Shown here one piece after another: positions 12,752 to 24,700 of a DNA stretch of 64,000 bases. The notes below the pieces were generated by a model that worked only from the letters and a program-made list of their open reading frames with translations, had not been told where the DNA came from and made no database searches. The stretch is from Amoebophrya sp. A120. Lineage: Eukaryota; Sar; Dinophyceae; Syndiniales; Amoebophryaceae. The DNA lies in the NCBI GenBank assembly GCA_905178155.1, contig CAJINV010000002.1, positions 8,810,225 to 8,874,224 on the forward strand, read 5' to 3'. A program made the position numbers and the translations under genes. Position 1 is the stretch's first letter, and every line of letters starts with the position of its first letter.

Positions 12752-15438
12752 CTAGATCAACTCATCCTCAGCAGCATCACTGCTTCCATCATCCATCGTG
12801 ACGAACGGCACCTCGGTACCATCGGCCAGGGTCACGGTCGGAATCTGGGGGTTCAAGATGTCCTCGATTTCTTCTTCCGGAATCTCCTGTTCGACAGCGG
12901 TGCAGTCCATGACTTCCGATCCGTCGTCCAGCAACGTGGAGATCTGTTCCAAGGCGGCGATGGGCACGCCACGGGCGGCGTTCTCGACCATGGAGACGTT
13001 CAGGTCGACGCGGACCGTCGAGGGAACTTGCGCTTCCCCAGCAGTAGTACTCATAGTGCGGCGGCGCTTCGTGTCCGGCTCAGCAATCACTTCTTCGTCC
13101 ACCTCCATCGGAGCGGCGGTAGACTCAGAACCACTGGCAACCGCAGCGGGCGCAGACGTGGCGTTGGAGATGATACCAGTGGGGGCCGCGGCCACGGGGA
13201 CAGAGGTGGTCGTCACAGGCACGTTAACGTTGGTGGGCTGCGCCAACATCGGGGTGACCGGAGGAGCCGGCTTGGCCACCTTCGGCAAGGACTTCTTCTT
13301 GAAACCGCTGCTCTTCGGGGCAGAACCGGCCTTGCTCACGACCGAGGCGGCACGCTGACCCGCTGTTTAGTTTTTGTTTGTAAATTGACAATTATCAAGC
13401 ATGATGAGTCTTTGCATCTTATCATGCACCAAAAGCAAAAAAAACTACCTTGATTCGGTTCGTCGGTCGGCAACAACGTCTGGATTCCAGACGTTGTTGC
13501 CGACCGACACTGGATCGAGGCGGGCTTGGCCTTGGACGGCGGAGCAGCTTTTGTTCGAATATTGATTATATTGCAATCGATCACAATCGTGCTCGCATCA
13601 AAACCAGTTCTGCATGACAAAAACATTATACCCTTCTGCTTCGGCTGCACATTCGCACCAAGGGATCCTTGCGAAAACAACAACCGCTGCGGCTCAATGG
13701 CGTTGTTGGAAGACGGGGTGTGAAACAGTCCTCCAAACGCAGACCCCATGGTCGAATCGACGTTCTGTTCGGCATTCGGGTCCAGCGGCGGCTGCGATTG
13801 CAGATCGGGAGACAAGGACGCCTGCGCCGCCATCTCGGTCTGCACGGTCTCCTTAATGCCGGCCATCAACTTCGACTCCATCTGCACCATACTGGTCTGC
13901 ATCAGGTTCTGCATCATCGCCAACAAGGCCTGCTGGTCGAGACCTGAGTATAATATTTTATGATAATACGCATGGTATAAAATGGCAAGCGATCACTTTT
14001 CAACACAAACTAAAAAAAATTATACCCAGTCCCGCACCCGCGGCTGCAGCAGCAGGAGCTTTCGCCACCGGAGCTTTCGCCTTCACCACCGGAGTAGCAG
14101 CAGCTTTCACCTTCGGATTAGCAGCAGGCGGCGCTGCCACCGGCGCTGCCGCAGCAGCAGCCGCAGCGTCCGGCATCGGCGTGTCGTCGACGGCAGCAGC
14201 AGCCGCACCAGCAGCTGGCTGCTCACCACCTTCTTGTCCCTCCTGCGGCAAAAATTCGGCGTCCATGATCACGTCGTTCTGCGGGGCGGCTCCCAAAGGA
14301 AGTTGACCACGGCGACCACGGCCGGCGATTCGTTCGGGGCTGGCCAAGGTGAACTCACCCAAACCATACATCGTCGGCTGGTACGTGGTCGTGTACAAAT
14401 ATGCAATGCAAATTTCAACACCGACCATCAGAGGCACTACGACAATACCGTATCAAATACATTACCTAGACACAACACACACAAACACAACATGCGTACT
14501 GTTTCTCATATTTCCACGCAAAGCCTCTCAGTCGGTGTATAGTTTTCAAAGGCATATTTCTCCCCACAACATGGCGATCTCCTCGTCCGACATGTCCGGG
14601 TCGTAGAACTTGTGCAAAGTGGTGAACCACAGCTCCAAAATGCGACGCTCAGACGCAGTTTGCAGCGGTTCGAGCACACGGACAACCTGAAGCAAGTTTT
14701 TAAGTGAAGGCTTGTATAATTTCGAGATTGCATCCACCATGTCGCATGCTGATTAAAAAAAAGCAATAATTTCTGTACCTCCAACCAGGATTCGCGGTAG
14801 CTGCACGTGATGCGGGCGGTCGCGGCGTGGATCAACAAGTTTATGCTATGAAAAATCGCACACAAAGCAACCTAAACGCAAGCACTCTCTTCGCATCACA
14901 GAATTTTTTATGCATAAAGCAGGACATTTTTTCAATCTGAAGACCGGTGCTCATCATGCAAAAATTTGCTTTGCGTAAGCAGCAGGTTTCTGCCACTTCG
15001 TGGGAAGTTCCCAAGTTGCGGGGGGCTGGGAATCCTGCAGATCATGAACACGGCCAGAAGGAGCCTCGCGGCAGACGTGCAGGTGTACTGGATCTCGCCG
15101 ATCTGTGGGTGATTTAATGTGTATTTCAAATGAGATAATAAAACGCGCAAGAATTTCATATACATATCTATGATGCTGTGCAAAAAAAAAACAAACATTT
15201 ATACCTCGACGGAGTCCTGGACGGCGACCAGGAGGCATTTCGTCAACATTGAAAGAGCAAGTTGAACCCACGCCCGGCTTACTTGGCCACTGCCAGTATT
15301 TAATAAGGTAGAAGCCACACCTCCACTGCGGGATCTCACCGTGGAGGTTTCGATCAGATTGCCCCGCGGCGGAGGGTTGCGCTCGTTGTTGTTCTGGCCA
15401 TTGCCATTGCCGGCATTGCCAGCGTTGTTATTCTGCAT
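12752..15438 (-). CDS. Unrecognised multi-exon protein with Ala/Pro-rich tail
   Basis: At least seven exons. The ATG at 15438 opens an Asn/Gly-rich start (MQNNNAGNAGNGNG). Exon 1 ends VQDSVE at 15205 with GTATAA, and exon 2 resumes IGEIQYTCTSAARLLLAVF at 15102. Later exons give an alpha-helical-looking region (CSYRESWLEVVRVLEPLQ, then ELWFTTLHKFYDP). The second half is low complexity: poly-Ala with Lys/Pro, a Met/Gln-rich stretch, then an acidic C-terminus (VTMDDGSSDAAEDELI). A basic KRRR near the middle of the last exon could be a nuclear signal (inference). The helical N-terminal half and disordered tail suggest a scaffold or regulator. I do not recognise the family. Some middle junctions are uncertain. 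Confidence 0.6.
13462..13508. repeat. Perfect 23-bp palindrome inside a coding exon
   Basis: Arms 13462-13484 and 13486-13508 are exact reverse complements with a single base between. The exon reads through them in frame on the minus strand (SATTSGIQTLLPTD) and then ends at a GTAGTT donor. Confidence 0.9.
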
Positions 15439-15474
15439 TTTGAAGTTGTGGCTTGAACTGCTGATCGCAGACAA

Positions 15475-16271
15475 GAAGACTTTTTTCGCTCACACTCAGC
15501 TACGGTTTTTGATTGAAAAGAGAATTTGTGATGCGCGGATGAAAAAATTGCTGTCTTTTGAAATCTCGAAGCCACAAATAAAAAATGAAGTTGCTCAACA
15601 ACAATTACACACTACAAAAGTACCCAATTGAATTACTACAATAATGCTATATGATCTCTATGGGGAGAAGTGCAAATGTCTATTTGGAAATTGCTGAGGG
15701 GATCCCGCATTATCGTCTTGTTTTGAAAGTACAACTCTCGAGATTATGTGTGATGTGTGGAAACAGAAACTCACGCTACGGGGACACACACTAAAACACT
15801 CAAAAAATATCTATCACAGACACGCTTCGCATTGCACTTTTTTCACAGAAACAAACTCTTTCTATTGTCATGAACGCAGCTCTAGTGAAAAAACGCACAG
15901 ACCTTTGCTCTGCAATACATCTCCACACTCCAACGCAAAAAAACGCAACTCAATTTATGCAGTGGAGTCTTGTGCTTTAGATTGGTTGAACGTACGGAAA
16001 TTCTCAACACGGTGGGGCTTAGTTTTGGATAAGTGAGAAAGTGTTGCTTCGGCTACACAAAATTTGCAGAACTATGGAGCTGTAGTTGGAGATTGATGAT
16101 CGTTTTCCGCATATCTTTCAAGCATTGCTTTGTGGAACACAATCATCAGAAAAGTTATGAAGTCGTATGGCTGGTTCTGCCACAGGTCAAGCACACATCG
16201 CCGCAGGTGCAAATTTTTGAAATCGCAAAGGTATTACGACGCTCACGCATACAAGTAAAAGCGCTGCAAAT
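15475..16271. other. Intergenic stretch, no gene seen
   Basis: AT-rich spacer. Short open frames on the plus strand show no splice support or family resemblance. Confidence 0.55.
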
Positions 16272-16962
16272 TTACTTGATTATGTTCAGTAGAGAGCTTT
16301 CGATCGTTTGCAAAGCGTTCTGTCGCATCAAGGGCAAGATCATTTTCACTTTTCGAGCATCTTTTTCATTTTCCCATAAGCCCTCAGCTTCAGACGTTTT
16401 CTTCAAAAAAATCAAGTAGTAATTCCAGTTTGCGAATCTTTCACTATCGCCAGGGAAGCTCCGCACTGCTGGAAAGTACAGAAGCTGCACGTCCAAAACC
16501 ATCATCTGTATCAACGTAAAGATCTTGAAGTCCATCTTCAAGAAGCGGCGGCTCTCGATGATCTTCATCAAGTTGATCAGCTTTTCGGGATTGTCGCGGA
16601 CGGAATGCCACTCCTCAAACGATGCAAATGAAAAAACAAAATCAGTCACTAGCTGATGGTGCTAAATTTTTCGCAAATCGGTTTTTTAAAATTTCCAAGC
16701 ATCACACACTGCATAAATGCGATGCGCATTACAAACATGCAAACCGCAATGGTTTTGATTTTGTGTCTTCAAGCCATACAAGGAAGAAGTCGAAGCTGAG
16801 CTGCAAGTTGGTCAGCTCGGCGGATGGACCACGGTGATGATGGCCTCCACGGCGATACTCGATGACTTCGGGTGCAAGGCGAATGAGGTCTCCAACGTGG
16901 AATTTTGGACGCCATGTACGCGAGCCATACTTCCCATCCGGCGGCAAGAAGAAGCACTCCAT
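16272..16962 (-). CDS. Unrecognised two-exon protein, ends uncertain
   Basis: Exon 1 runs from the ATG at 16962 (MECFFLPPDGKYG) through KFHVGDLIRLAPEV to LEDTKSKPLRFA. Exon 2 resumes SFEEWHSVRDNPEKL and contains a hydrophobic helix-like segment (FTLIQMMVLDVQLLYFPAV). The two frames join exactly if the 115-bp insert is removed with one copy of a 7-bp direct repeat. The last codons before the stop at 16272 overlap a GTAAAT, so the gene may continue left. A more upstream exon near 17290-17210 is possible. I do not recognise the family. Confidence 0.5.
16622..16743 (-). mobile_element. Introner-like intron with 7-bp direct repeats
   Basis: ATGCAAA occurs at 16622-16628 and again at 16737-16743. 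Excising the sequence between with one copy joins KPLRFA to SFEEWH in frame. The right-hand exon edge offers no AG at the needed point. I see no clear inverted repeats. Confidence 0.5.
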
Positions 16963-17014
16963 CTTGAACAACAAAACTGCTATGATGCTCTGTGCTCTTG
17001 TGCTCTATGCACAC

Positions 17015-17479
17015 TTTGTCAACTACAAAACGAAGGCAATATCAAAACACTTGGTCAAGTCGCAGTATGTGAGGCGCACGCTCCGAAATGCCTGAAGTCA
17101 CTTCATCAATTTTGCCGCCTGAAATTTTACATCAAAACCTCTAGCAGATCTTAGAACAGATCATCGGCGCGTCATCTTGTCTTTGAAAATTGAATGACTC
17201 TGTCATGCATAAACGCAGATCTTTTGCAGCAAAAGCACAAAGCCGTCGTGCGAGCCTGGTGGGCGGTCTTCTTCAACAAGATGGCTGGCATTACCTGGGT
17301 GAGTAGTAATTTGTGGATCAGCACTGCATTGCATGAATTCTATTTGATTTTGCTCGTCATTCGCTCTCTCAATGTGAAACACAAGCACAACAGCAAAATG
17401 GCTCAAGCTGTATCGAAGTCAGCGAGCTGGGCAGGGCGGATTACTCACTCATACTTTTACAGCGCGGCGCCTGTACAAT
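17015..17479. other. Spacer with possible intron motif
   Basis: Contains TGTCATGCAT at 17201-17210, like the motif in nearby introns, and a minus-strand fragment (LVEEDRPPGSHDGF) that could be an exon of the gene to the left. Support is too thin to call a gene. Confidence 0.35.
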
Positions 17480-18215
17480 GACCAGTCGGTGCGCGGTCAG
17501 TCCAGCTCGACCAGAGCTGCTTCCGTGTATCCACGCAATGGACTCCATATAAGATCGGCCCCCTGCTTCAGGCAGGAGGCTGGTACTGTAATCGCGGACC
17601 GCGACCAATACTGGCGCGCCATTTGAAAGGCGCGCAATATGCCGAGCCCGCCAATGGGGCCCGGCGGGGCATTGGCCCCAGTTGGTAAGATGCTACAGCT
17701 GCAAGCAAGGAAGCGCCGAAACTTTTCGCGAACAACCGGAAGGCTTCGGCGTCCCGTTTTTCCGCGATCGGCGCCGAGGAGCTCGTAAACGGACTCCGGA
17801 GACGCCGCGGCGCAGGCACGGGACAGCTGCTTCAGGCCGTCCTCCGTCACAAGGCAGCTTGCAAACCTGTGACGTGTGCCAGCGCCCGGGAGCGGGAAGT
17901 TTTTTGCATGACGCCGGAAGCCCTTCAGGAACATCCGGATCTGCGTCTTTCCGTTCCCGCGCGTTGTACCGGGCGCACGCGCTCCTCACTCACTCCTTCT
18001 TTTCCAAGGAGGTGAAGAGGCGGGCCCGGGCTCGCAGCTGTAGCAAAGAAGGCGCGGAAGCGCCGCCCGAAAAGGGCGCACCACTATGGTGCCACACAGA
18101 AGCTAGTTTCTTTATTGGAAATGGTTTCTCGCCTTCGCTCCGCCAGCTCCTCTCGCTTGTCTCTCCCTCCCCTCTTGCTTTTTATTATTCAAAAAAAAAC
18201 CTCTATACTCAGGAC
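17480..18215. other. GC-rich block with inverted repeats, no confident gene
   Basis: This stretch is far more GC-rich than either flank. It is dense in short inverted repeats, for example GCGCGCC with GGCGCGC near 17610, and GCCAATGGGGCC with a GGCATTGGCCCC partner. Open frames of over 140 residues exist on both strands, as GC-rich sequence often allows. It may be a transferred or transposed fragment or a decayed element. Confidence 0.45.
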
Positions 18216-19179
18216 CTGTAAGACGCCTCCGGACTGCATTGAAAAACTTCGGGTCTGCCGCGCTTCATCAGTTGCGAGTCCGTGCTGCGCAAATCGATGC
18301 CGCCTTCGCTGGAACAACCTGGCTAATATGCGTAGCGAAATATTTCCACGCCACATCTACTTATCAACTTCTATAATTATTTTCGCTAGGAATACGTCAA
18401 TGCAAATTCGAGATGGTAACTAATGCAATCGCTTTCATTTATATCTACCCTCTACCACATATAGAGTTGCCATTCATTTTTTCCAAGAGTTGGCCATGTA
18501 TAAATTCCACGGCAGCCATTTTATCATGCAACGGTGCATATGTATGGTTTTTTTTCCGCGCTTGCGCTAGTGCATATGAAATTTTTAAGTATGTTCTTGA
18601 GTATGTATTTCGTGTAGCCTTAAATCAGCAAATATGAAATTGTGGACAGCTCCTAGAAAGCGATCTCACATCATTTGCTTTTCCTCTACTGACTTTGCAC
18701 CATGATGGTTCTTGTTGTATTTCCGACTGTTAACAGGATTGTATAGCAACGATTTGGGGGGAATAATATTACGATAACGATAAAGCGATATCAATTCATG
18801 TCTAAAAAAAGGCTCTATGTGCTGCAATTCCTAGTACGGAAATGATCAGTAGGGTTCAAAACTCTCGGAGGTTCGACGAAGGCAAGGATTTTCAAGCGCT
18901 CTAGAACAGCGCATCAAGCTTTATCCGGCAAAGCCGTACTTTTGATGCGCCGGAGGTGTTGTTCGGCCTTCGGAGGTTCTACGAGACAGATAAAACTTTG
19001 GTCTAACGATTGTACAAATTGCCCGCTTTTTTTCCAAAACCGAAAAAAGATCGTCTTTTTTCTCTTTTCCGCGACATATTTGATTCTACACTAGGTTAGA
19101 AACTACGTAGACGTACACATGTACGAATAACTCCAATAAATATCTTCCATTCTACAAAAAATAGCAAGTACGTTCATTT
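18216..19179. other. Intergenic stretch, no gene seen
   Basis: AT-rich. A short region near 18890-18990 repeats CGGAGGTTC twice, but I can assign no RNA or element. Confidence 0.5.
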
Positions 19180-19779
19180 TTACAGCAACAATCCCATTCC
19201 CAAGCCGAGGGCCAATCCGCCCACCATGGCGCCCGGCACCGGGTCATAGTAGCCGTACGGGTAGCCATAGCCGTAGCCGTACGGGCGGCCGTAGTACCCG
19301 CCATAGGGATAGGGACGGGCGTACACCACCTGCGGGGGCGGCTGCTGCACCACCACCGTGGTTGGTTGCTGCGGTTGCTGCACCACAACAGGCCTGGAAG
19401 CCTGTTGCTGCACCTGGGGCTGCGGGGCCGTGCTGACTTGACGCCTGCGTCCCTGCGACACCGATTCGACCTTGAGCTTGTCGCTCTGGCCGGGCGCAAG
19501 CTTCTCCCCGGGCTTGAGCTTCAGCTGATCGCCTTTATTCAACCGGACGACCTTTTTGGAACCGTCCTTGCGGATAATGGTGACGTCGATCGGCGCGGGC
19601 TTGCTTTCGGATTGTTGTTGAGAATTCCGGGAAGGGGTCGGAACCGGAGGGTCAACCGGAGCCTTGGAAGACCGCGGAGCCGCGGGCTCAATGGTCTGTG
19701 GGTAGGAGGAAATTTCCGGCATTTTGTGTGTGGCGGTCTCTTCTTGCGGAGCCTTTTGCTTGCTCTGCTTGTTTCCCAT
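19180..19779 (-). CDS. MGN-start Gly/Tyr/Pro-rich protein (paralogue A)
   Basis: Single exon of 199 residues from the ATG at 19779. It begins MGNKQSKQ, which fits the N-myristoylation pattern (Gly2, Ser6), so membrane attachment is likely by inference. A disordered Pro/Ser/Gln region leads to a conserved block: TIIRKDGSKK, VRLNKGDQLKLKPGEK, LAPGQSDKLKV. Then come Gln/Val/Pro repeats and a Tyr/Gly/Pro-rich tract (PYGYGYGYPYGYY). It ends in a hydrophobic Gly/Leu tail (GLALGLGMGLLL). The gene at 27.1-28.1 kb shares start, block and tail, so the two are paralogues. I know no named family. The tail could insert in or associate with membranes. Confidence 0.75.
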   Translation of the reverse strand: MGNKQSKQKAPQEETATHKMPEISSYPQTIEPAAPRSSKAPVDPPVPTPSRNSQQQSESKPAPIDVTIIRKDGSKKVVRLNKGDQLKLKPGEKLAPGQSDKLKVESVSQGRRRQVSTAPQPQVQQQASRPVVVQQPQQPTTVVVQQPPPQVVYARPYPYGGYYGRPYGYGYGYPYGYYDPVPGAMVGGLALGLGMGLLL

Positions 19780-21761
19780 AAAGATAAAGGTGATTTATGA
19801 AAGAAGATCCGCAAACTGTAGCGTAGTGGGTCGTTACAGAACTTGTCAAGTACGTAAAAGAAGTAAAAAAAGTCGGGAAAATAGTTGATAAAAGAGGTCG
19901 ATCGATTAGCAGGTTGCTTGTTTCCAAAGTTGTCAAAATAAATGATGCGGGAACTGTTGCAAAATTAAGTGGATGTGGAGTTTTCTTTGGAGTTTTTGGA
20001 ACATAAGTTTCACAACGGCAAAAGAACTACAGGCGCCGCCTTAAGCTAAATGATCTTTGATGTTTACCGACACTTCTGGATCGATCACATTTATCCCAAA
20101 GATCTGAAATTTTTTTTGTCTCTTCAGTCAAGTCATTTATCAAGCGACAATTGCAATTTATTCAGAACTTTTTGTTTATATGCACCGAATGGTCGCTGAA
20201 GCTTGATCGAAGTGAAAATGTCACAGGAGGAGTATGTTTCTTCGCGACATGTGCACGATGAAGGGTCGATCTTTGCCAGAGGTCGCTTGTTACTTAGCAC
20301 CGACATTCGGGAACGTGTAGTGCCAATGCACATTTGACACGCATGCTGCAGAAAATCCACCTCTTTCCAGAAAAGAACAATTGCAATGGACTTCTCTTTC
20401 ACTACACTTCTTTGACCCTCACGCTAAGACACGGTGAGAGGCGACTCACCAGGTAGCGCAATAAATGATTTTTTCTTGAAATTCTCTAGTATGTTTCCAA
20501 ATAATACTACACAAATTTGGTTCATGATGATTATGACGATATTTGTTCTTTCGGTTTTGCATGTTGAATCAGTTTTTCTCTTTTTGTCATGCTGAGAAGT
20601 CCGTCAGCAAGATCCAAAGTTCATCTCGAAGTAGGGATTGTGGGATGCGCTCGGACATGATTTCGCCGTTGGTCGCCGATGCTTCGCATAGGATTCGAAT
20701 GAAAAAACTCTGCAAAGAAATGCAAAACGCAGCCAGCCATAATTATCTCTTGTCTTCGTCACAAAGATGACAGCGCTATCATCATCATCATCTACTTAAC
20801 AGCACTGGGCGGTTTTGTTTGACCTCAAACGAAAACGGAGTGTGGGTTTTCCGTGAATTTTAAAGTAGGCATTCGTCCTTCCTCTCCTGGTTGAGAGGCC
20901 ACATCAAGGAAGTCGTCATTGTCGTGGTTCTTTTTCGGAAAGGCGAACAAGAGGAAGTAGACCCTTTTTTTGCTACAAGTTTGCGTAAGGCCTGCTTTGT
21001 CGAAACAATAAGAATCGCTTAACAAGTGCGCTTCGACCTCAAAAATTAAAATCCCATTACGGAACAACAAAAGAATAAAAAAACAAAAGTTTCGGATTCT
21101 ACATTCTATAATTAAATCTTTTTACTGGATTAGACAAAAAAGTTTCAGCTATACATAGTACTACTACTAACAAGAAAAGTACAGAAAGAAAAAATGTACA
21201 TTTTGAAAAAGAAAATGCGAGGAAAGTGCCAATACGTGTAAAAAGAGAGCACGGTCGTTTATGTTCATCTATTGTTTGTAGCTTTCGTCCTTTCCTTGCT
21301 TTTTGTAGAAGTTGACCCTGATGAACTACTTACACTTACACGTGACGGACTCGGAGGTGCGTCTTGATTTACTGATATAAAAATAGTGTAGAAGTCTTGT
21401 ATTAATTTACAAATATTGATTTTTTAAACGTGGAACAAGAAAGGCGATGGACTAGATAGGAACGTAAGCGGCTGTGCATGCAGCTGCGGGAGTTCAGCGC
21501 CAGGAAATTGGCACAAATCAAACAGAAACGAAGCGACTGCAACTAGCTCGCGGCCAAATTACGCTGCGGCCTTTATCTGTTGTTCTTGTTCTGCGACTGA
21601 GAAGGGTAACGCTAAGGCGGCACTCCAGCAAGCGATACACCAGATTCATATGTTTCACGCTGTCGCAGTCGCTACGTCTCTGGTTTTCTATCTTTCACAT
21701 TGCAGCACTCACATTTGTTCTTACTGGGTGAAATTCTTGTTGCTGTGTTCTCCAGTTGATT
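19780..21761. other. Intergenic stretch, no gene seen
   Basis: About 2 kb of AT-rich sequence. Short open frames on both strands look random. TTTTTGTCATGC at about 20583 resembles the intron motif but no flanking exons are visible. Confidence 0.5.
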
Positions 21762-24700
21762 TCAGCGCTCCCAGAAAGCGGGGTCTTCCAAAGACTGGTC
21801 CCTTTGGGGCGTCACTGCATGCACTATGTGGGACGCGATCGCCTTTCTGTCCTTCTCCAGAATCTCCATGCGATGAACGGCTACCGGACGCTCCAGGGTG
21901 GAGTCCTCTCTTTTACGTAGAATCGGCAGCGAGAGAAACTGATCGACAGCCTCTCTAATGTTCGCCTCAAAGGCAATTTTCCCAGTGAAGAAGTCGTAAA
22001 CTGGGCACTCTTGTCTTTCAAAATCAGCGCCAATATCATGCGGGCGCGGTTCGACCTGAAGGTTGGGGGGCAATTTTTTCCGAATGTCCGGACTCACGAA
22101 GTGATTGCGGCTCCACAGACGATAGCAAACGAGTGTGTTTGTCAAATCTGGGCGGAGCTCCAACATCATAGTGATGCTTGCCGCGAACCAATCCGCTTTT
22201 GGGCTGTACCAATCGGGCTCGTCTTTGGAAGAAACGCTCCAGCTTGAGAATAAAGATGCAGACGATGATGTGTGTGATCCAACCGACGTGTCCGCGGGGT
22301 TCCGAGAAGCCTGATCGACCGCAAATTTATTTCCCGGTGCAAGGACGGCCTGGCGAAGGATAGGGGACATGAAAAGTGGCGTGCCGATAATGCCATTGCC
22401 GGAATATAAATATATGCTTTTTATCTCCACCACCGGGCCGCTCTCCCAAGAGCGGTTTTCCGTCGTCCGCCAGAAAGGTGGCCAACCCAAAGTCAAGGAA
22501 CCGCACATTGTTAGGATTGAACCACTCCCTACCTGTGTTGTCGGGCTTCAAGTCATTCATCACAACCTGTGCTCGCTCCATAATCTTAAGGCACTCGTGA
22601 AAGCGGTGCACGTAGTGCCCTGGAATCCAGGACCCCGTCTGCAGGATCCAAAGTGGCTGTCGTTGATGTGGATCAGAAGGGGGCTCGATTCTTTTTAATT
22701 CAGGAATGTCTTTGCCCGTTCTTACCGATTCGAGGAATGTAACAACACGGGACCCGGGCTGAGGAACGGATTCGGATTGTGTGCCACCCGGGTAGTCTTC
22801 AATAACAACGACACGCCTGAGTTGCGCAACACATTCTTTTGTCTGAGCTGCGAAGCCCGAGCCAAAAGTCAGCAAAAAGTTCGCAACAATCTCTTCTGCT
22901 ACTGCCCACATACTCTGTGTTGATGAGCTCGGAGCCGCGCTCGGAACGACGATCTTCATGACCTGAGCGAACTTATCGTCTGGATGTCCTTTGTTGTCCA
23001 CCGAAAGTAACTCTCCCGACGGCCCCTGAATGAGACCGGCCCGTGGTGGTCTTCCACCGGCATTTGCGTTCCTAGCCGTGGCCGGTTCGGTTGGTTCCTT
23101 CCAGTAGGTTTTGAAGCTCTTGTAAACTTTACCAAAGTTTCCTGCTGCGTCAGCCTTCTGGTTATACGTAACAAATACTTTGCGAACAGGTTGCCGTTGC
23201 TTGCGTAGCTCCTTTGTTGGAGTTGGCATTACACGAAGTATTTCTCGCCGGACATCAAGCGTCTCTGACAATGGCAGATCACCATCTGACGTCAAACCTC
23301 TCGCCTCGACTTCGCCGATGAAGAACATGTTATTAAATTGCTTTAACAGCTGGTCTTTGGCCCATTTCCCGGCGTCACTATTTCGATCGGCTTCCGCGTG
23401 CACGAAGCGCTTGAAAGCTCCAGGATCATTGATGACCCTGTCAAGGATTCTGTTGCTGTGGAAACGAAGCTGCGCATAGGCAGGTGCAAAGAGCTGTTCT
23501 TTGGGGGCTTCAAAGATTCCTTCATCGTTGCCTACAACGTACGTGTCCGGACCCGGAGAGCGAGTGCGAGAGACCCTTCCCAAATACGTCACGCGCCTCC
23601 CGCGCCACTGGCCCGCCGGGCCGAAAGGACGACCACGCTTCTCAACATCAAAATCGAAATACACGATCTCTTCCCCGGGGGATATTTCCATCAATTCCGG
23701 GCGGCGGGCGAAGCCCGTCAGCTGATAACCGAACTTCTCCTGCTTGACATCATGGCTTAACGTGTGCTGTGCTTTTACAGGTTGCGCATGCTGTTGTCCG
23801 TGAGATGAGTGTGTTTCAAGATACGAGCTCCCCCCTCCACCCAAGTCGGCATCTGCACCTGAAGCTGTTCCATTCCGATTCCCACCAGGAAGGACCGCCG
23901 AAAAACCTCCGATCGCGCCGGTCATTCTTAATGTACCACCTTTGTACCGATTCAGATCCCTGGCGTCCGACGCAAGCGCCTCCGTCATTTTCGTAGCATC
24001 GGCACCAAGAACGGTAGGGTCCATGTCTGCCTGCTCTTCCTGCAAAAATGCGGTGCTGGTCCGCTCCGCATGCAGCTTTGGGCTCTGTCGCACCGTATCC
24101 ACTACCGACACTGTGCTGTTATGAGACGCCAGAAACAGCCTCTGTTGCTCGTCCTCCACTGCTGCTGCAACTGTGCCACTGTCGCGGGCCAAAGAGAGCT
24201 TCTGTCCATCCGCCTCGGGATGCACTGCGTCGGCGACCGCCTTGTTCCGACCCGCAAGTCGTGGCACTGGCTTCCTGCTGTTCGTGGGCAGCAATGCTGC
24301 GGCAACTGCATTGCTCTGGTTCTTGCGGCCCGAGCCCATCTTTTCGTGCGCTGGTGCGTCGTACAGTGCGGCAGCTGGCGCCGGTGCGACGGACGTGCTG
24401 TTTCGGTCAAGATGTAGTTCGTGCTGGTCTGGCGCGGAACCAACTTCTCCAGGTACTGGAGGGACATCTTCCGTGCTGTTGTTGCGGCCCGAGATGACCG
24501 CGCGCAGCCTGTCAGCTCTTGGCGCAGTGGTCACGGCTGCGTCCACGGTAGCAGCGGCCGCCGAGGCGGCTCGCTTCCGCCTGGAGCTCCCGCGCAAGTA
24601 GTACTTCTTCTCATTCGCATTTGTAGTGCCAGGGGACGTTTTTGCACCGGCGGTACCCTGGTGCTCTGCCCGCTTGAAGAATCCGGCCACGGCATTTACA

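Noticed and set aside
17281-17306. GTGAGT donor on the plus strand after MAGITW
   Set aside because: No matching plus-strand exon or acceptor fits, and the minus-strand reading is at least as good.
17400-17420. Partial match to the dinoflagellate spliced leader (AAATGGCTCAAG)
   Set aside because: Only about ten bases agree, the GT donor and leader context are missing, and chance matches of this length are expected.
17497-17934. 145-codon minus-strand frame
   Set aside because: It lies in GC-rich DNA where frames stay open by chance, and overlapping frames on the other strand are as long.
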